DNA of 64,000 nucleotides from Gossypium raimondii (GCF_025698545.1 NC_068567.1:8866001-8930000), one strand, 5' to 3'; shown: positions 48,147-60,700, counted from the first letter of the stretch. The notes: generated by a model not told the origin, from the sequence alone. Numbers and translations are program-made.

Positions 48147-48248
48147 CTTGTTGGATAAAATACGTGAAAACCGATGTAATCTTTGGATTTATTTTTTTTA
48201 TTTAAACAAAAATGAAAAAATTTGTATGAACAAATGAAGGAGAGAAGG

Positions 48249-48255
48249 TTTTATA
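48249..48255 (-). promoter_or_regulatory. Probable TATA box of the ERF gene
   Basis: The minus strand reads TATAAAA about 100 bp before the GTG at 48146, followed by a CT-rich leader (CCTTCTCTCCTTC), the usual layout of a plant promoter. If this is the true promoter, little room remains for an upstream first exon. Confidence 0.4.
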
Positions 48256-50039
48256 CGTGGATTAGGAATTTAAAAAGCTGAAGATTTTTGATCATGAGCT
48301 GCCACTAAAGTAGCACACTCTCCACAAATTTAATTTACCACTATACGATAAAATGTGATTTAATTGACAACTTTTTTTTTATAAAATTCACAACTAAATT
48401 TTATCACACCTAACATATGGATCCTACGAAATATTTTATATTAAAATATATAAATAAATAGATTATTCTTGTGTTTAATTCTTAAATAATATTTTTAATT
48501 AAAATTATCTGAACTTATGTTTTAGTAATGATATTTTAGTAATTTCATCCCTCATGTAATGACACTACCTTAATCAATCTTTTATATATAGTATAGATAG
48601 ATTATGGACGTAGGATCTTCTTACAGCGTGATATTTAATATTTATGAGCTCAATAAATTTGATTTCCACCCGCTAAAATAAATATCAATAATTATAAAAG
48701 GAAAACATTTAGTATACTGTAAGTAGAATTTAAAATTTTCACAAAGGTAATTAGGGTGATGACAAGTGCATGTTAGACATAGTAAAAGAAATTAGACACG
48801 TAGCAAATTTGTAACTCTACTTGTAAGGTTAAAAAGTATATTGCTAATGTATCAAATGCTCACCTTTAAAATTTATTCAAAACTAAAATATAATAATATT
48901 TTTTTACATTTTAAAAGTATTATATAACTTTTTTAACCTAAGAAGATATTACTCATTAAATTCATAATCTCTAGATATTACTCATTTAGGCCCTTTATAA
49001 TTTATAAAATTTTAAATTAGTAATAGTAAAATTATATTTTAGCCCCAAAAATAATAAAATTTTGATTTAATCATCTAAAATTTATAAATATATAGACTAT
49101 TAAATGATTTAAATTGTATTTTTACTATCATAAAAATATATAATTTAATTCCGAACCTCCCCACAAAAAAAAATTCTAACTTTACCCCTACCCCTTAAGT
49201 CGTATTTTTAGATCCGCCGCAGTCTATATTAATCCCAATTAGTATTTAGTTGACAACTACTACGATCTAATAATTGTAATGTTACATTTTCCTTATTTAC
49301 TTATTTTTGTGGTATTAATCGTTTTTTTTTTTACTTTTCTTTCAGTATTCAACGCTTTTTAAGAGAAAAATATTTAAAACGTTATGTATTTATTTTATAG
49401 GGTTTTATTCTTTTGGCTAAAACGTTTGGTCTTTTTAAATAATAGATTTGATTGAGAAGAGAGAGAGAGAGAGAGAAAAGGCAGATGATGGATATTGACT
49501 AAATGAAATGTTCACACTTAAAAATATTTTGATTTATTTGTGTGTATAAATTAAAGTTTAAATGATAAAAAATCTCAGTTTTGATATTTTTATAACTTGA
49601 TCCCTAAAAATAAGTAATTTAATTGTTATTAACTTTAAAATTAATTAATTAAAGATAATTAATTACAGTATTTTTCATTTAATTTAAATTTTAACTCCTA
49701 CTTTTCACCTAATAATAACAAAATATAAAATTCAAATGTTATAACATAAGGGTTAAAATTTAAATTATTTAGTCCAAAATGGATTAGACATGTGGATTCC
49801 TTATTATTAATAATTATTCTTTTGTTGTATAGGATAAATAAATTGAAAACGTGAACCCCATGATTATTTATTTTAGCTATTCATTTTCAAAATTGATATA
49901 ATTTATTATTTTTAGCAGTTTATTTTCGAATTTGATATAAGCTAAATTGATTCTTTTAGGGCTTTCATCGATAAAAGATTTTCCTTTTTAAGGAATTTAA
50001 TTTACTTAGTGAGAGAATATATATTTTAAAAGACATAAG
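48256..50039. other. Upstream region of the ERF gene and AT-rich intergenic DNA
   Basis: Contains a (GA)n microsatellite at about 49459-49476 and long AT-rich runs. I looked for a short ATG exon followed by a GT donor for the ERF gene on the minus strand and could not settle on one. Confidence 0.4.
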
Positions 50040-50370
50040 TGGGAGGTGTGTTTAGAAATGTAGATGCGAAATGATTATGTGGGTTTTTCATAATGGTGAA
50101 TAAGGATTCTATTTTTAAGGTTGAAATACGTGCTATATATGAAGGTTTGAACATAGCGTGGGCGAAAGGGTTAGGCAAGTAGAACTTCAATGTGTTAATG
50201 CTATTTTAGTAGAGACTTTGTTAGTTGGTAGAGCTAATTCTAGTAGTTTAGTCGAACTGCGATTAATTAGTTGTCACTTCAAACATAATTGGAAAATAAG
50301 AATTTGACATGTATAAAGGTCGCAGAATATGGTTGCAGATCAAATGACTGAGTTTGTGAATAATAGTGAA
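50040..50370 (+). pseudogene. LINE RNase H domain relic
   Basis: Plus-strand pieces read 'GGVFRNVDAK', 'KVEIRAIYEGLNIAWAKGL', 'CHFKHNWKIRI' and 'NMVADQMTEF', the order of a plant LINE-type RNase H (the E in 'EIRAIYEGL' and D in 'VADQM' correspond to active-site positions). Several stops and frameshifts are present. No RT is found next to it, so it is an isolated fragment. Confidence 0.65.
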
Positions 50371-50491
50371 TCCAAACTTTTTCTATTTATTGATCCACCG
50401 AGTTTAATTCAAGGAATACTGCATGCTGATAGGAATGTAAGTACAATGATTGTTTGTTAATGTAATCGCTTAAAAGTTGTTATTTTCTACT

Positions 50492-50522
<31 letters not shown>

Positions 50523-51475
50523 TATTCACATATTTAGTATGTTTGCTGAGAATTTAATTTTAGTTTGAAATTTTCATTTATGAATATGATTTTTTTAGTA
50601 AAGGTGAGATACTATTAAAAGATGTATTTAAGAAAAAATATATGTTTTTATTTATTTATTATACTTTATATTAATTTTTGTCCAATTATAAAATCTAAAA
50701 TATTTAATTTTAAATTTATTTTAACTAATATTGAATTAAATTTTAATTTATAGTATAAATTAAATAATATTAAATATTTAAACTTTAAAATATAATTATA
50801 TATTAATTTTGAAATAAATACATTAATTTATTTATATTTAAAATAAATAAATTAGCATTATTAAAATAAATAGATTAAATGTTGTTAATAATAAATTAAA
50901 ATTTGTTGTTAATAAATATAATTTGAAAATATTAAAACGATAGCAATTTTGAAAATTACCATTACGTTTATTTAGATTACTTGAGTGCACTTTCTTTTAT
51001 TTTTTAAAATGTGAAATTATTATCAAAAGTGTTTGCTAAAACTTAAATATAATTATTATGATGAATGGTAATGGAGTAATGTAAATTTCACAAGTGGGTA
51101 TAGGGGGCCTTGCCTTCCATGTGAAATTGTGTTTAAACCCCTATAAAAGTTATGAATTATAAAATAGTAATGACAAATTTTCATTTTAGCCCATAAAATT
51201 TTAAAATTTCATTCTGTCCCCTAATTTTTTTTCTTGCCTTCGCCCCTATAAGTGGGACTTGGTAGCATCATCCTAGATCTATTTGTGAAGGTTTTTTTAT
51301 TCCATTGTTAAAATATTTATTCTTGATTTTCTTGTCTTTTTTACAAAACATTTCTAAATAACAAAGAAAGGAAAGACAAGATTGGACAGTGTGATTTATA
51401 GTGATTCTTTTTCACAAGACTAAGATAGAACATTTCCCTAATTTTTATGGCATAACGATAATCCTTTACGATCAC
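50371..51475. other. AT-rich intergenic DNA with an (AT)n microsatellite
   Basis: An (AT)n run at about 50492-50526 and otherwise low-complexity sequence. No gene recognised. Confidence 0.5.
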
Positions 51476-51478
51476 TTA

Positions 51479-51733
51479 TGCCTCATTTGGTTACTAGTAA
51501 TAGTATAATTACATGCTGAAAAAGTTTATTGATTACATCTATATTATAATAGTTAGTATAATTTTAAACTTGAAATTAGAAAGACGGTAATAACTCTTAT
51601 AAAAAATAAGGCATATTCAAAATAAATGAAAATTTTTTTCTTCTCTTAGCTAAAATAAGTCATGTGAGTGACTAAAATTACTAACTTATATACTAAAGCA
51701 TGCATAAGAAAAATACTCCTACCAAACGTAGCA
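51479..51733. repeat. MITE, 255 bp, with terminal inverted repeats and TTA duplication
   Basis: Ends TGCCTCATTTGGTTACTAGTA and, in reverse complement, TGCTACGTTTGGTAGGAGTA. TTA is present directly on both sides (51476-51478 and 51734-51736). A 3 bp TTA/TAA duplication is typical of PIF/Harbinger (Tourist-like) MITEs. A truncated relative lies at 7424-7671. Confidence 0.7.
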
Positions 51734-51736
51734 TTA

Positions 51737-53737
51737 AGGTTTTATACCTCAAAATTTCAAATAATTTTTTCAATACAAGGAAAAGATGTATACAATGAAG
51801 AGCTCTCAAAGAACAGAAATGAGAATAATAAAAGGATTTAATAATAAGCACCTAAGAGAAAATGAAGAACAAAAGAATTTGAGGCTTTTCTCTAGATTTC
51901 TGTGATTGGATGCCCATCTCCTGTGTCTTTAATTTGTATTTATATTAAAGAATAAGTTTGTAGAAGTTTATGATCATTAGGGATGATTTAGAGTTGATAC
52001 TTAACCTTTAAAATTATTTGATCGTTGAGTCACGAGTATTACAGCTAAGTTGGGAGGGTGTGGTATCTCCTGGTTCCATACCGAAGTAATGGGAAATACC
52101 AAACAAAAGCTTTGCTTGACAAGGATTGCACCCTTTACCAAAAGGGTTCAGTAGGCATATTGCCTCACAGATATTGCACCCTTTCGCCTAGGTACCCCAC
52201 TTGACTTGAAAACACTCGGAAAAAATTTCTTAATAATATTTCAAACCTTAAAATTATTTTGAGAATGGTTGAAAAATTTTCAACCATGTTTTCTCCAAAT
52301 TATTTAAAAAATATAATTAAATGTTGTTATATTAAAAGCTTGAGACATTAAAAGTAATATAATAAAATATGTTAAAGATGTCTCTACTTTTAACAAAATT
52401 TAAAATTTGGTGCAAGATACCGAGTCCATATACTTATTTTAATTTAGCAATCTTGGTCCAATTTTGTTGTTAGTCTTGACGTGCAAATTATAAAAGAAAA
52501 GGAATTTTATTATTTATTATTTTTAATATTTAATGTTTATAACTTTTGTCAATTTCGCTCTTTATCTTTAAAAGTACATAAAATTTTCTATATTTCTTTT
52601 CATATTTTCAATAAAATGTCATAAAATTTTAAAATTTTTCCAAGAATTATAGAAGATTTTTTTAAAATTATTTTAAAATTTTCAAAATTCAAAAATAAAA
52701 TTGTTATTTACTCTTTGAATGATAATATAAGGTCTCTCCAAAATTTGTGCTATTCATTGGTTCCAAGGGCAAAAGCTAGAAAAATCTTTTAAGGGCCAAA
52801 AAGAATAAAAATTTTGAGGGTCAAAGTATAATTTTACTATTATATTAATTTATGATTTTTTTTAAATTGAAAGGGCTATGTAGAGAATTTTCCTTTTTGA
52901 GGGACCAAAGCCACTAATTGCGCAGATTTAAATAAGTATTTTTTAAAGTTTAATTAAAAATTTAAGCGTTTTTTAAAAAAATGGGTTTTTATTTTATTTT
53001 TAGATTACAGTTATTGGATTTCTCAAGTAAAAGGAGAATTATAATCAAAACTTTTATAATGGAAGTAATAGAAGTCAAGATTTAAATTATAATTACATAT
53101 CATTGAAATAAAACAAATTCTACACCAATATTTTTTAAAATTTCTACGGAAGAAAAACACAGAATTTATTATTACAATAGCAACAATATATACCATTTTA
53201 TATTTTTAATAAAGAAATTTCTGAGTAATCAAACAATAATTTTTTATAATAATAAATGATGCTTGACTTTTATAATTTTGGTCAACGCAATGGAAGTGTA
53301 GTTAAAGACAAAACTTGAACTCAGCTCCTGGAGTTGATTTTTGTAGTATCAACAACCAACCTACTGTTTTGTATTTCAGTTGTTTAATTTTAATTATAAA
53401 ATATCAATTAAATATTTTTTTAAATTTTTAATAATAAAATAGATTTTTTGAATGGACATTAGTATGATTTTTTTTTATTTTTTAAACAATTTTATTATAA
53501 ATTTTAATCATATTTATTTTTTGACATAATGCGTAAAACTATTCATAGCCTCTCCCGAATTCATAAATAGAAGGATAATGAGTTTCAGCATACTTGAATC
53601 CACTTCCTTTTACATTGACAACAATACTCATACCAGTTGAGCTAAGATTATGTATTTCATTTTGAAAGAAGATAATATAAATTTAAGGTTGTTAGTAGGC
53701 TGAAATAGACTGAGACACTAAAATTTTAACCAATTAT
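51737..53737. other. Intergenic DNA, nothing firmly recognised
   Basis: The stretch 52020-52210 is less AT-rich and repeats 'TTGCACCCTTT(A/C)(G/C)CC'-like wording twice (about 52125 and 52165), as in an LTR or TRIM fragment, but no ends are visible. The rest is AT-rich. Confidence 0.4.
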
Positions 53738-54364
53738 CAGAAGGATAGCTTCTTCGATAGTCTTTTTCTCCTTTTACATTGATCTTCTTCACTAAGCTCC
53801 CAGGGTCTTCAACAGGATCAGACTCTCTGCCCCCCAATGTGGCAGCTACCTCTCCAGACACCGTGTCGGCGTTGATGTTTAAGGCTATCCCGACTCAACA
53901 GTTGCCACAGAAGCAATCACTGGGATGTGCCCGCTGTTGAGCACGGGTTCGAGGATTGCAACCTCTGGGACGAAACCCGGTTGAGCTGCATTGGGACGAG
54001 GCCAGGCCGTCACCATCGATCCCCGAGAGTCCCACGGCAGCACCACCCGGATAGGATATGTGAACGAGGTCTTTGTTGACCTTACCTACAAGGACTGTGG
54101 AGACAACGTACATTGTAGCAGCATCGGTGACATATTTGACGGTAAATCAACTCTGGGGATGAAAGAAAGTGATTCTGAAGAGAGTTTTAGAAAATGGCCG
54201 AGTTTTGAAGCCCCTTGCAGTTGCACTCCAAGACAATACGTTTTTTACTACGTTGGAGTAGAAGTTGTTCATGTTTTTATGGGTGTTTTCCGTTTGGCGA
54301 ATGACGAGGAATGTTCCAACTGATTAAGATTGAGAGATTAGAGTGAGATTATTCTTGTTGCCAT
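53738..54364 (-). pseudogene. Acetylglutamate kinase (NAGK) pseudogene
   Basis: NAGK phosphorylates N-acetylglutamate in plastid arginine synthesis. On the minus strand 'VTDAATM', '[11 protein letters not shown]' and 'AVGLSGIDG' are followed, after frame changes, by '[17 protein letters not shown]', a stop, 'LNINADTVSGEVAATLGG' and 'DPGSLVKKINVKG'. This is the order found in the C-terminal half of plant NAGK. Further upstream, an ATG at 54364 starts 'MATRIISL', which looks like a transit peptide, and 'SSESLSFIPR' (about 54165) resembles the start of the mature enzyme. About 60 residues, including the glycine-rich substrate loop, are missing between that point and 'VTDAATM'. Stops and frameshifts rule out function. 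Plant NAGK genes are, as I recall, intronless, so lack of introns does not prove retroposition. Confidence 0.7.
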
Positions 54365-54674
54365 TGGTTAATGCTGCATTTTGCATAGCTACATGAGAGG
54401 AGGGTTTTTATCAGATAAAGAAAAAAATGGCATAAGCATCATTTTCTGGTAGAGAGGACACACAGAGTTGAGAACATAGAATTTTCTTGACCCCACGAAT
54501 CGGCTGAGACTCTTTATCCGATAACATTCTAGAGTTGGGTTCAGTCAGATTAGTTACAATTTCATTTAAGATAGGAAAATTGAGTTTTGAAGTGATGAGA
54601 AAATAAGTGATGAAATATATATTTGGATTCAAATATAATTACAATTATGGTGTGAGAATGGATAATAATTATTT
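54365..54674. other. Short spacer, nothing recognised
   Basis: Lies between the NAGK pseudogene and the inverted repeat. If the pseudogene once had its promoter here, no TATA box is obvious. Confidence 0.35.
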
Positions 54675-55150
54675 AAGTTTTGATACATGTATGGATGGTG
54701 TGAAATTTATTAAATTTCATTCACTAAAACTCTCAATTTTCAAGCTTAGTAAATTAGCAGACTTGCGATGATTTTCTGGATGGAATCTTGACATTTTTAG
54801 GTTGAGATGTCTTCATGGTGTTCGAAGATATATCTCTTAACTTCGAAACGCACTTTGAATCAATCGATTTTGAGTTCGGGAGCTCAAGTTATGATCGTTT
54901 TAGTGAAGATTACGTGAGCAAAATTTCTGAATGGGATTATGACAAGACTTACGAGTTTCGAGCTTTTAATTTGATTTTAAATCATATTGGATTCAGGTTT
55001 TAGGCTTAATTTTTATTATATATGAGCCCAATATTGTATTTATCAGCTCTTATTATTCTATTATTTTATTATTCCAAATTTTTTTATAATTATTAAGTAT
55101 TTTAGGTTATTTATTAGTTTTATGTCAATAAAAAGTTCTATTTAAAATTA
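54675..55150 (+). repeat. Large inverted repeat, left arm (about 476 bp)
   Basis: Pairs with 55720-56195 in reverse complement. Shared words include GATGTCTTCATGG, GAGTTCGGGAGCTCAAGTTATGA and ATATATGAGCC. The arms look about 80-85 percent identical by eye. The 62 aa frame at 54815-55003 lies in this arm and is not a gene. The unit resembles part of an LTR-type repeat common in some plant genomes. Confidence 0.8.
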
Positions 55151-55719
55151 CTTCTAAAAATCAAAAGAAAAAATCTTACACAAATAAACAAACTCCAGAG
55201 TTAAAAATTTTATTAATGAAAACAAATTATCTCCCTAAAGGAAGGGAATGTGATCCGAAAGGAAGAAGCCAAACAAATTTAGCAAATAACAAAGAAAATA
55301 AGAAAAATTAAAAAAAATAAAGGATAAATATTCAAAATAATAACTAAATAGTGAAAAGATAAATTAAAGCAAAGTGGAAGATGGAATGATAAACCAATTG
55401 ATAGAAGGATAAATGTCCAATTGAACCGTTTAAGATATAAATCCCAACAAGCTTAATTAATGGCTCTAATCAACCCTCTAAGAAATAATCCTTTACAAAT
55501 TGAAGGGCGAAGAATGAATTCTCACAACTCTTTAAAGAAAATCGAGAAAAAAATTACTTCTAAAAATCACAAAAAAAAATTGCACAAAGAAACAAACTTG
55601 CAGAGATGAAAACTTTATTAATGAAAACCAATTGTTTTCTTAATAAACAATGAAAAAGCATTTATATAGACTAGCTAAATAAATCTAAATCTAAATACTA
55701 AAACTCTAATTAACCTAAA
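55151..55719. repeat. Spacer of the inverted repeat with internal direct repeats
   Basis: Two direct copies of a segment beginning AATTACTTCTAAAAATCA and running through 'ACAAACT(C/T)(C/G)CAGAG' to 'TTTTATTAATGAAAAC' lie at about 55146-55222 and 55552-55629. The spacer could itself be two partial repeat copies. Confidence 0.6.
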
Positions 55720-56195
55720 CAACAAGAAGCAGTTTTAAACAACAAATTTTGTTGACATAAAACTCCTAAATAACTTAAAATACTTAATAGTTATAAAAAT
55801 TCAAGTTATAAAATAATAAGAGCTTATAAATACAATATTCGGCTCATATATAATAAAAATTAAGCTTAAACCCGAACCCAATCTAATTTAAAGTTAAATT
55901 AAAAGCTCGAAACTTGTAATTCTCGTCATAACCTCGTTCAAAAATTCTGCTCACGCAGTCTTCACTCAAACGGTCATAACTTGAGCTCCCGAACTCAAAA
56001 TCGAGTGATTCAAAGTGCGTTTCGAAACTAAGAGATAGATTTTCGAACGCCATGAAGACATCTCAACCCAAAAATGCCAAGATCTCATCCAGAAAGTCGT
56101 CGCAAGTCTACTAATTTCCTAAATTTGAAAATTGACAGCTTCGGTGAATGAAATTTAATAAATTTCACCCCGTCCATGCATATATCAAGTTCTTA
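55720..56195 (-). repeat. Large inverted repeat, right arm
   Basis: Reverse-complement partner of 54675-55150, ending near 'CCGTCCATGCATATATCAA'. Together the arms could form a hairpin RNA of about 470 bp stem if transcribed. Confidence 0.8.
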
Positions 56196-56804
56196 CATTA
56201 ATTTGTTTATGTAAAATAAATAATAAAATGTTATATTTCATATTGAATAATAAAAATATAATAAATTTATATTTATGTTATTGTTAAATAATAATTGAAT
56301 TAATGATATTAAATATATTTGCATCTATTTTTATTAATCATATAACTACTTATTTATGATTATTTTATACCAATTTTAATATATATTTATCAAATTATTA
56401 TAAAAACAAATGTGTATTTTATATAACAGTCATAAATAAATTATATTTTCTTGTATATTTACTTCTTATTGAAGGGGAAAAAAAACTCATTCCAGGCCTA
56501 GGTATGAAAGCTACCATATGTTTTTTAAATTGAAAAAAAAGAGAGTAAAATATGAAAAGTTAAAATAGAAAAGTTGACTGACTAATGGTCTTTTTATCTA
56601 CCGGAGGATGATCCATCAGTGGGAAAAAAAGGCCTCCAATACGTTTAAAGCATCCAATTGAACCGCAACACATGTTATCCAAACACCTATTTACGTAGCA
56701 ATTTTGTTCTAGTGTATAGACTCCGATGCTCCCTCATGATTCATACCAACGAGATCACAGGGCGCCAACGATGCCACATCAGCATAAAGCAGATAGGTCT
56801 TACC
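56196..56804. other. AT-rich DNA, nothing recognised
   Basis: AT-rich up to about 56480, then mixed sequence without a coding frame that resembles a known family. Confidence 0.4.
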
Positions 56805-57115
56805 GGAGACGAAGATCAAGAACAAAAGCCCATCAAAACGAGAACGGAGACACAGGCTCGTAGCCGACGTGAAAATGACCCACAGATCAAACAAAATCCA
56901 AGCCTACCACAGCTTGATGACCGAAGGTCAAGAGGGTAAAGATGGTAGCTAGATCCTAAGATTATTTCGCTAAAACCCAAAAGAAAGGGGAGAGGACAGA
57001 GAGAGAAAAGGAGATAAGCAAGGGGAGAGATGAGCAACACTAATCCGGAAGCCGGATGGCTGACCGCTAATACCCAGCGGCTGGTTTAAAGAGAGATAAG
57101 AGGAAAACCCTAGAT
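56805..57115 (-). promoter_or_regulatory. Orphan leader-like segment (minus strand)
   Basis: On the minus strand: CTAGGGTTTTCC (a telo-box, AAACCCTA on the other strand), long CT-rich runs, GGGTTTTAGCG, then TCTCCG|GTAAGACC, a good splice donor. This is the look of a housekeeping-gene 5' UTR with a leader intron, but no coding exon follows within the window to the left except the NAGK pseudogene 2.4 kb away. Confidence 0.3.
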
Positions 57116-57778
57116 GAAAAAGATTATTTCAACTGGCTTAGTTGGAAAGTCATTTACCAAAAGATTTTTCATTGAGGAAGCTACCTGAAATGCATAATTG
57201 TCTTGCACAGGTATCATGAAATACATAGCTAGGAACCATCACCGTGAGCAAGCAAGCTTAGGAATCTGCAAGCATCGCCAAGCATATCATGATATGCATA
57301 ACTGTCCATGGAGAGAGGGAGATGGGAGGGAGGGATTCAGAGAAGGGGCAGAAACAAACTCGAAGAATAAATTATCTTAATGACTGTGCGAAAACGCGTC
57401 CTGCTATGGCATACGGATACAAACAGGAATGGACCAGTTGGCCTGGCTTACAAGAAATATACAACACAATGATACAAAGATCATGCAATTTCAGCTAATG
57501 TTTCTCTCCCTATTTCCTCAAAACTGACCATTATCCGCATAATAAAAAATCTACCCAGAAATTTTCAGACCCTAGAGAGATTAAGTGGCATACCTTACAT
57601 GAACTAGTCATATGAAGACCGGAAAATAAAACAAAGTATCCAGCACCATAAAAGTAATTAGACTTAACGTTAAACGAAACAAGAAATAAAAAGATGAACC
57701 TACAACCCGATATAAAATATCCTGGGTGATAATGAATTCTTAATGCCAGTATCATCGCAGTTCCTTACCGACAAACTA
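57116..57778 (-). other. 3' flank of the PTB3 gene
   Basis: Holds the 3' UTR of the PTB3-like gene (probably about 57530-57778). Purine-rich sequence occurs at 57300-57370. Open frames here look meaningless. Confidence 0.4.
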
Positions 57779-60700
57779 TTACTGTGAGTTCTCTCTTATT
57801 GTCTGCAACTGAGAGAATGAAATTCGAATTATTGACCCACCAAGTGAGGTTGCGTGCTTGGAAACAAGGGCTTCCGTAGCTTGCTCCTCGGTTTCAAACA
57901 TAACAAGGGCTTGCTTCTTTCCATTCATTTCAAAGAGCTTGGTATTAACGATGGTGCCATGTTCCGCCAAGTGGTTCACAATTTCCTCTTCAGTGACATC
58001 CTGAGGTAAAGTAGAAAGATGAACCATCTTTGTAGGGGAGCAGCAGTAACGGTAGTTCTTCGCAGCATTGCGATTAAAGCGGTTGAGATTTGAGTTCACA
58101 TATTCATGGGTATCAGTTCCCTGTGTTATATTTGGATGTTTTGAAAAATTGACCTCCAGTCGCTTCCCAAATAGCATGGCCCCCTGATTTTTCAAGTGTG
58201 TTAGTACCCAGTAAGTGTTCAACCTAAAACCAACCGCTTAATAGTATTTCTTTAAGAGAACAAAACATCCAAGAACAACATTTCAAGAGATTCAAAAGCC
58301 AAACCTTGAGAAAATGTACTGCCAGTTCAGCCTGGAAGCCATCACCCATTTGAACAAGAGCATGATCTGGTTTATTACGTAGAAGTTTAATTCTCACAAT
58401 GTTTCCATAGAGTGAGAACAAGTTGAATAGCTTATCCTCATCTATTCTCTGAAAAAAGATATTAATTGTCAAGCTTGATGATAGGAAGAGTCGAGAATTC
58501 AACCAAAAAAAAAAAGATAGCAAGTAGCTTACATCAGGATTTAGATTGGAAACGAGCACTGTGCACCTATCATTTGTCCCACTTATTCCTGGAGGCAAAC
58601 CTCCTCCAAAAGCTGCTGCAATTGCAGCTGCATTAGCCATCTATATTTCATGGAGAAGAGGGAAATGCAATCATTAAATGTGGTAGTATTTAACAGATAA
58701 AATAAAGACCTTCAGCAAAATCAATTCACACTTCACAACAAACTTGACCCAGTTAAAGAATCTAGTAACACCCCATACCAAATGGAAACATAGATGTGTG
58801 TGATATGAGCCCAAATAATATCCACAATCCAAGTTTGATCAAATGCCTTTCTATTGGCAAGACTAGAATAGAATGCATGCTCTAATAGTTTGCCACAAAA
58901 CGAAGCTACAAAAAGTATATGGGTGCTGAGTAGCATTTGCTATGCAGGGAAAAAAGAAGTCTGTTTAATCACTCCTACAGAAACAAAGAACTTGAGAAAC
59001 AAAGAGGTTAGCTTGCAGACACTCTTGACTGTTGTGGCTGAATAACATAAAGGATGATAATACCCCCAAGATCAGAAAGAACTGTCTCATTTATATTCAG
59101 ACCATGAACTGAGCAATACCCACCTGTGGGAATCCAACTGAAACAGAAGAAAACCAACATTTATTAGTTAACAAGGAAAAATCAAATAATGAGCAACAAT
59201 AAAGAAATTATGTACATGTACCAAATTAAGCACCTGCCCTAGCTACAAGAGCCTCGGGCATACATACCTCCTGCATCACCATACCCAGGATGCTGCATTT
59301 AAAAATATATGCAAATTAAAATCAAGAAGGAAATAGCTGCAAAAACAGTTGTGGAGATGCACATATATTTCTAGAAATCTCATGTTAGAAGGAAATTGCA
59401 AAAATTGATTATACCTGTGATGATCTGCCCTTCTGTTCTGTTGGGAGATTTGGGTTTGTGAAATCCCTTGGCAAGAGAGAGAGAGAGGATACAATGTAAG
59501 TAGCACCAAAACGAAAATGTCGACAAGATATAAAAGAGAAGCAAGTGGTTACTAACATACCTTGATCGCTCATTATTATAATGGACTTGTAATTCATCAA
59601 GGCTGAAATAAGAAAATCAATAGCAACTTAATAATAACAATGGCTTTTTAAGAAGTATAATCTATCAGACAGGAGAAAAATAAAGCATAATCAAACAAAA
59701 CAAATGAACTTCCACGCCCACATGCCGTAGACACAAATAATGGTATGACTGGAACTGGATGAATAAACCTACTTTGAAAACTGTATATCAAGCTGGCAGC
59801 AGCCATCATAAATATTACGGCCCTGCAAAACATCAAGAAATTAAATTTCCCACGAAAGCAAACCACTAATTAAAATTAAAAGAGCTTACATAGAAAAATA
59901 AATAACAGATCTATACAAGTAAAAATACCTGAAGAGAAGTTCTAGCTGAGATAGCATTCTGGCGTCCTTGATACTGGATCAGGGCTTGAAAGCCTAAAAG
60001 ATTTGCAAGAATAGGATGAGGAAGAGAGGAAAGACAAAATAAAAAAGAACACAAAGTTTATTCAAAGTAGTTCTTTCATGACCATGTATCTAAAATGTAT
60101 GGTAAGCATATTCACAAAAACAACTGCAAACTGTAGACACTTCATAGCTTTGAAATTATTTCCTAGTAAGCTGGTAACAACATAAATATATTGTGCAAGA
60201 GTTCAGTAGGCAGCTTAATATATTGTATAAGAGTTCAGGAGAGAGAGAAAGAAAATTTGAAGCTGACCAGCCGACTTCTGAAATGTGACGATCTTCTCCA
60301 CAAATCCATGAGGTGAGAAAACCTGGTGTAGCACTTCCACAGTAATAGGATAAAGCATATGATGGATTGTGACCAGGAGGATTCGATTCGGCTGTGCATC
60401 CAAAGTGTGCCCAATAGCAGAACCGCAAAGAGACAGAAGAGAGAGGAATATAAATGGAGAAGCATAGATAGAGAAGAGATGAGAAGAGAATAATAAAGAA
60501 GCACAGATAAAGAGAAGATTAAATGAATAAAGAAACAAACCCTGAATATGCAGTAAAAAGGCCTTTAAAACACTGAAATTGGAAGGACTATAAAAACCTA
60601 GGAAACTCAGAGAGGAGGAAAGGAAAGCCAAAATAGATTTGTTCTAGTTACTTCATATGTATGAACTTGAGGTTACTTGTGCAACAAAGACGTTTATTAC

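Noticed and set aside
52020..52210. Possible 5S rRNA-like segment
   Set aside because: I looked for 5S landmarks and found neither the conserved ends nor the internal promoter boxes in order; it fits better as a repeat fragment.
54815..55003. 62 aa frame with protein-like look
   Set aside because: It lies wholly in one arm of the inverted repeat; the other arm has the same sequence with the frame broken.
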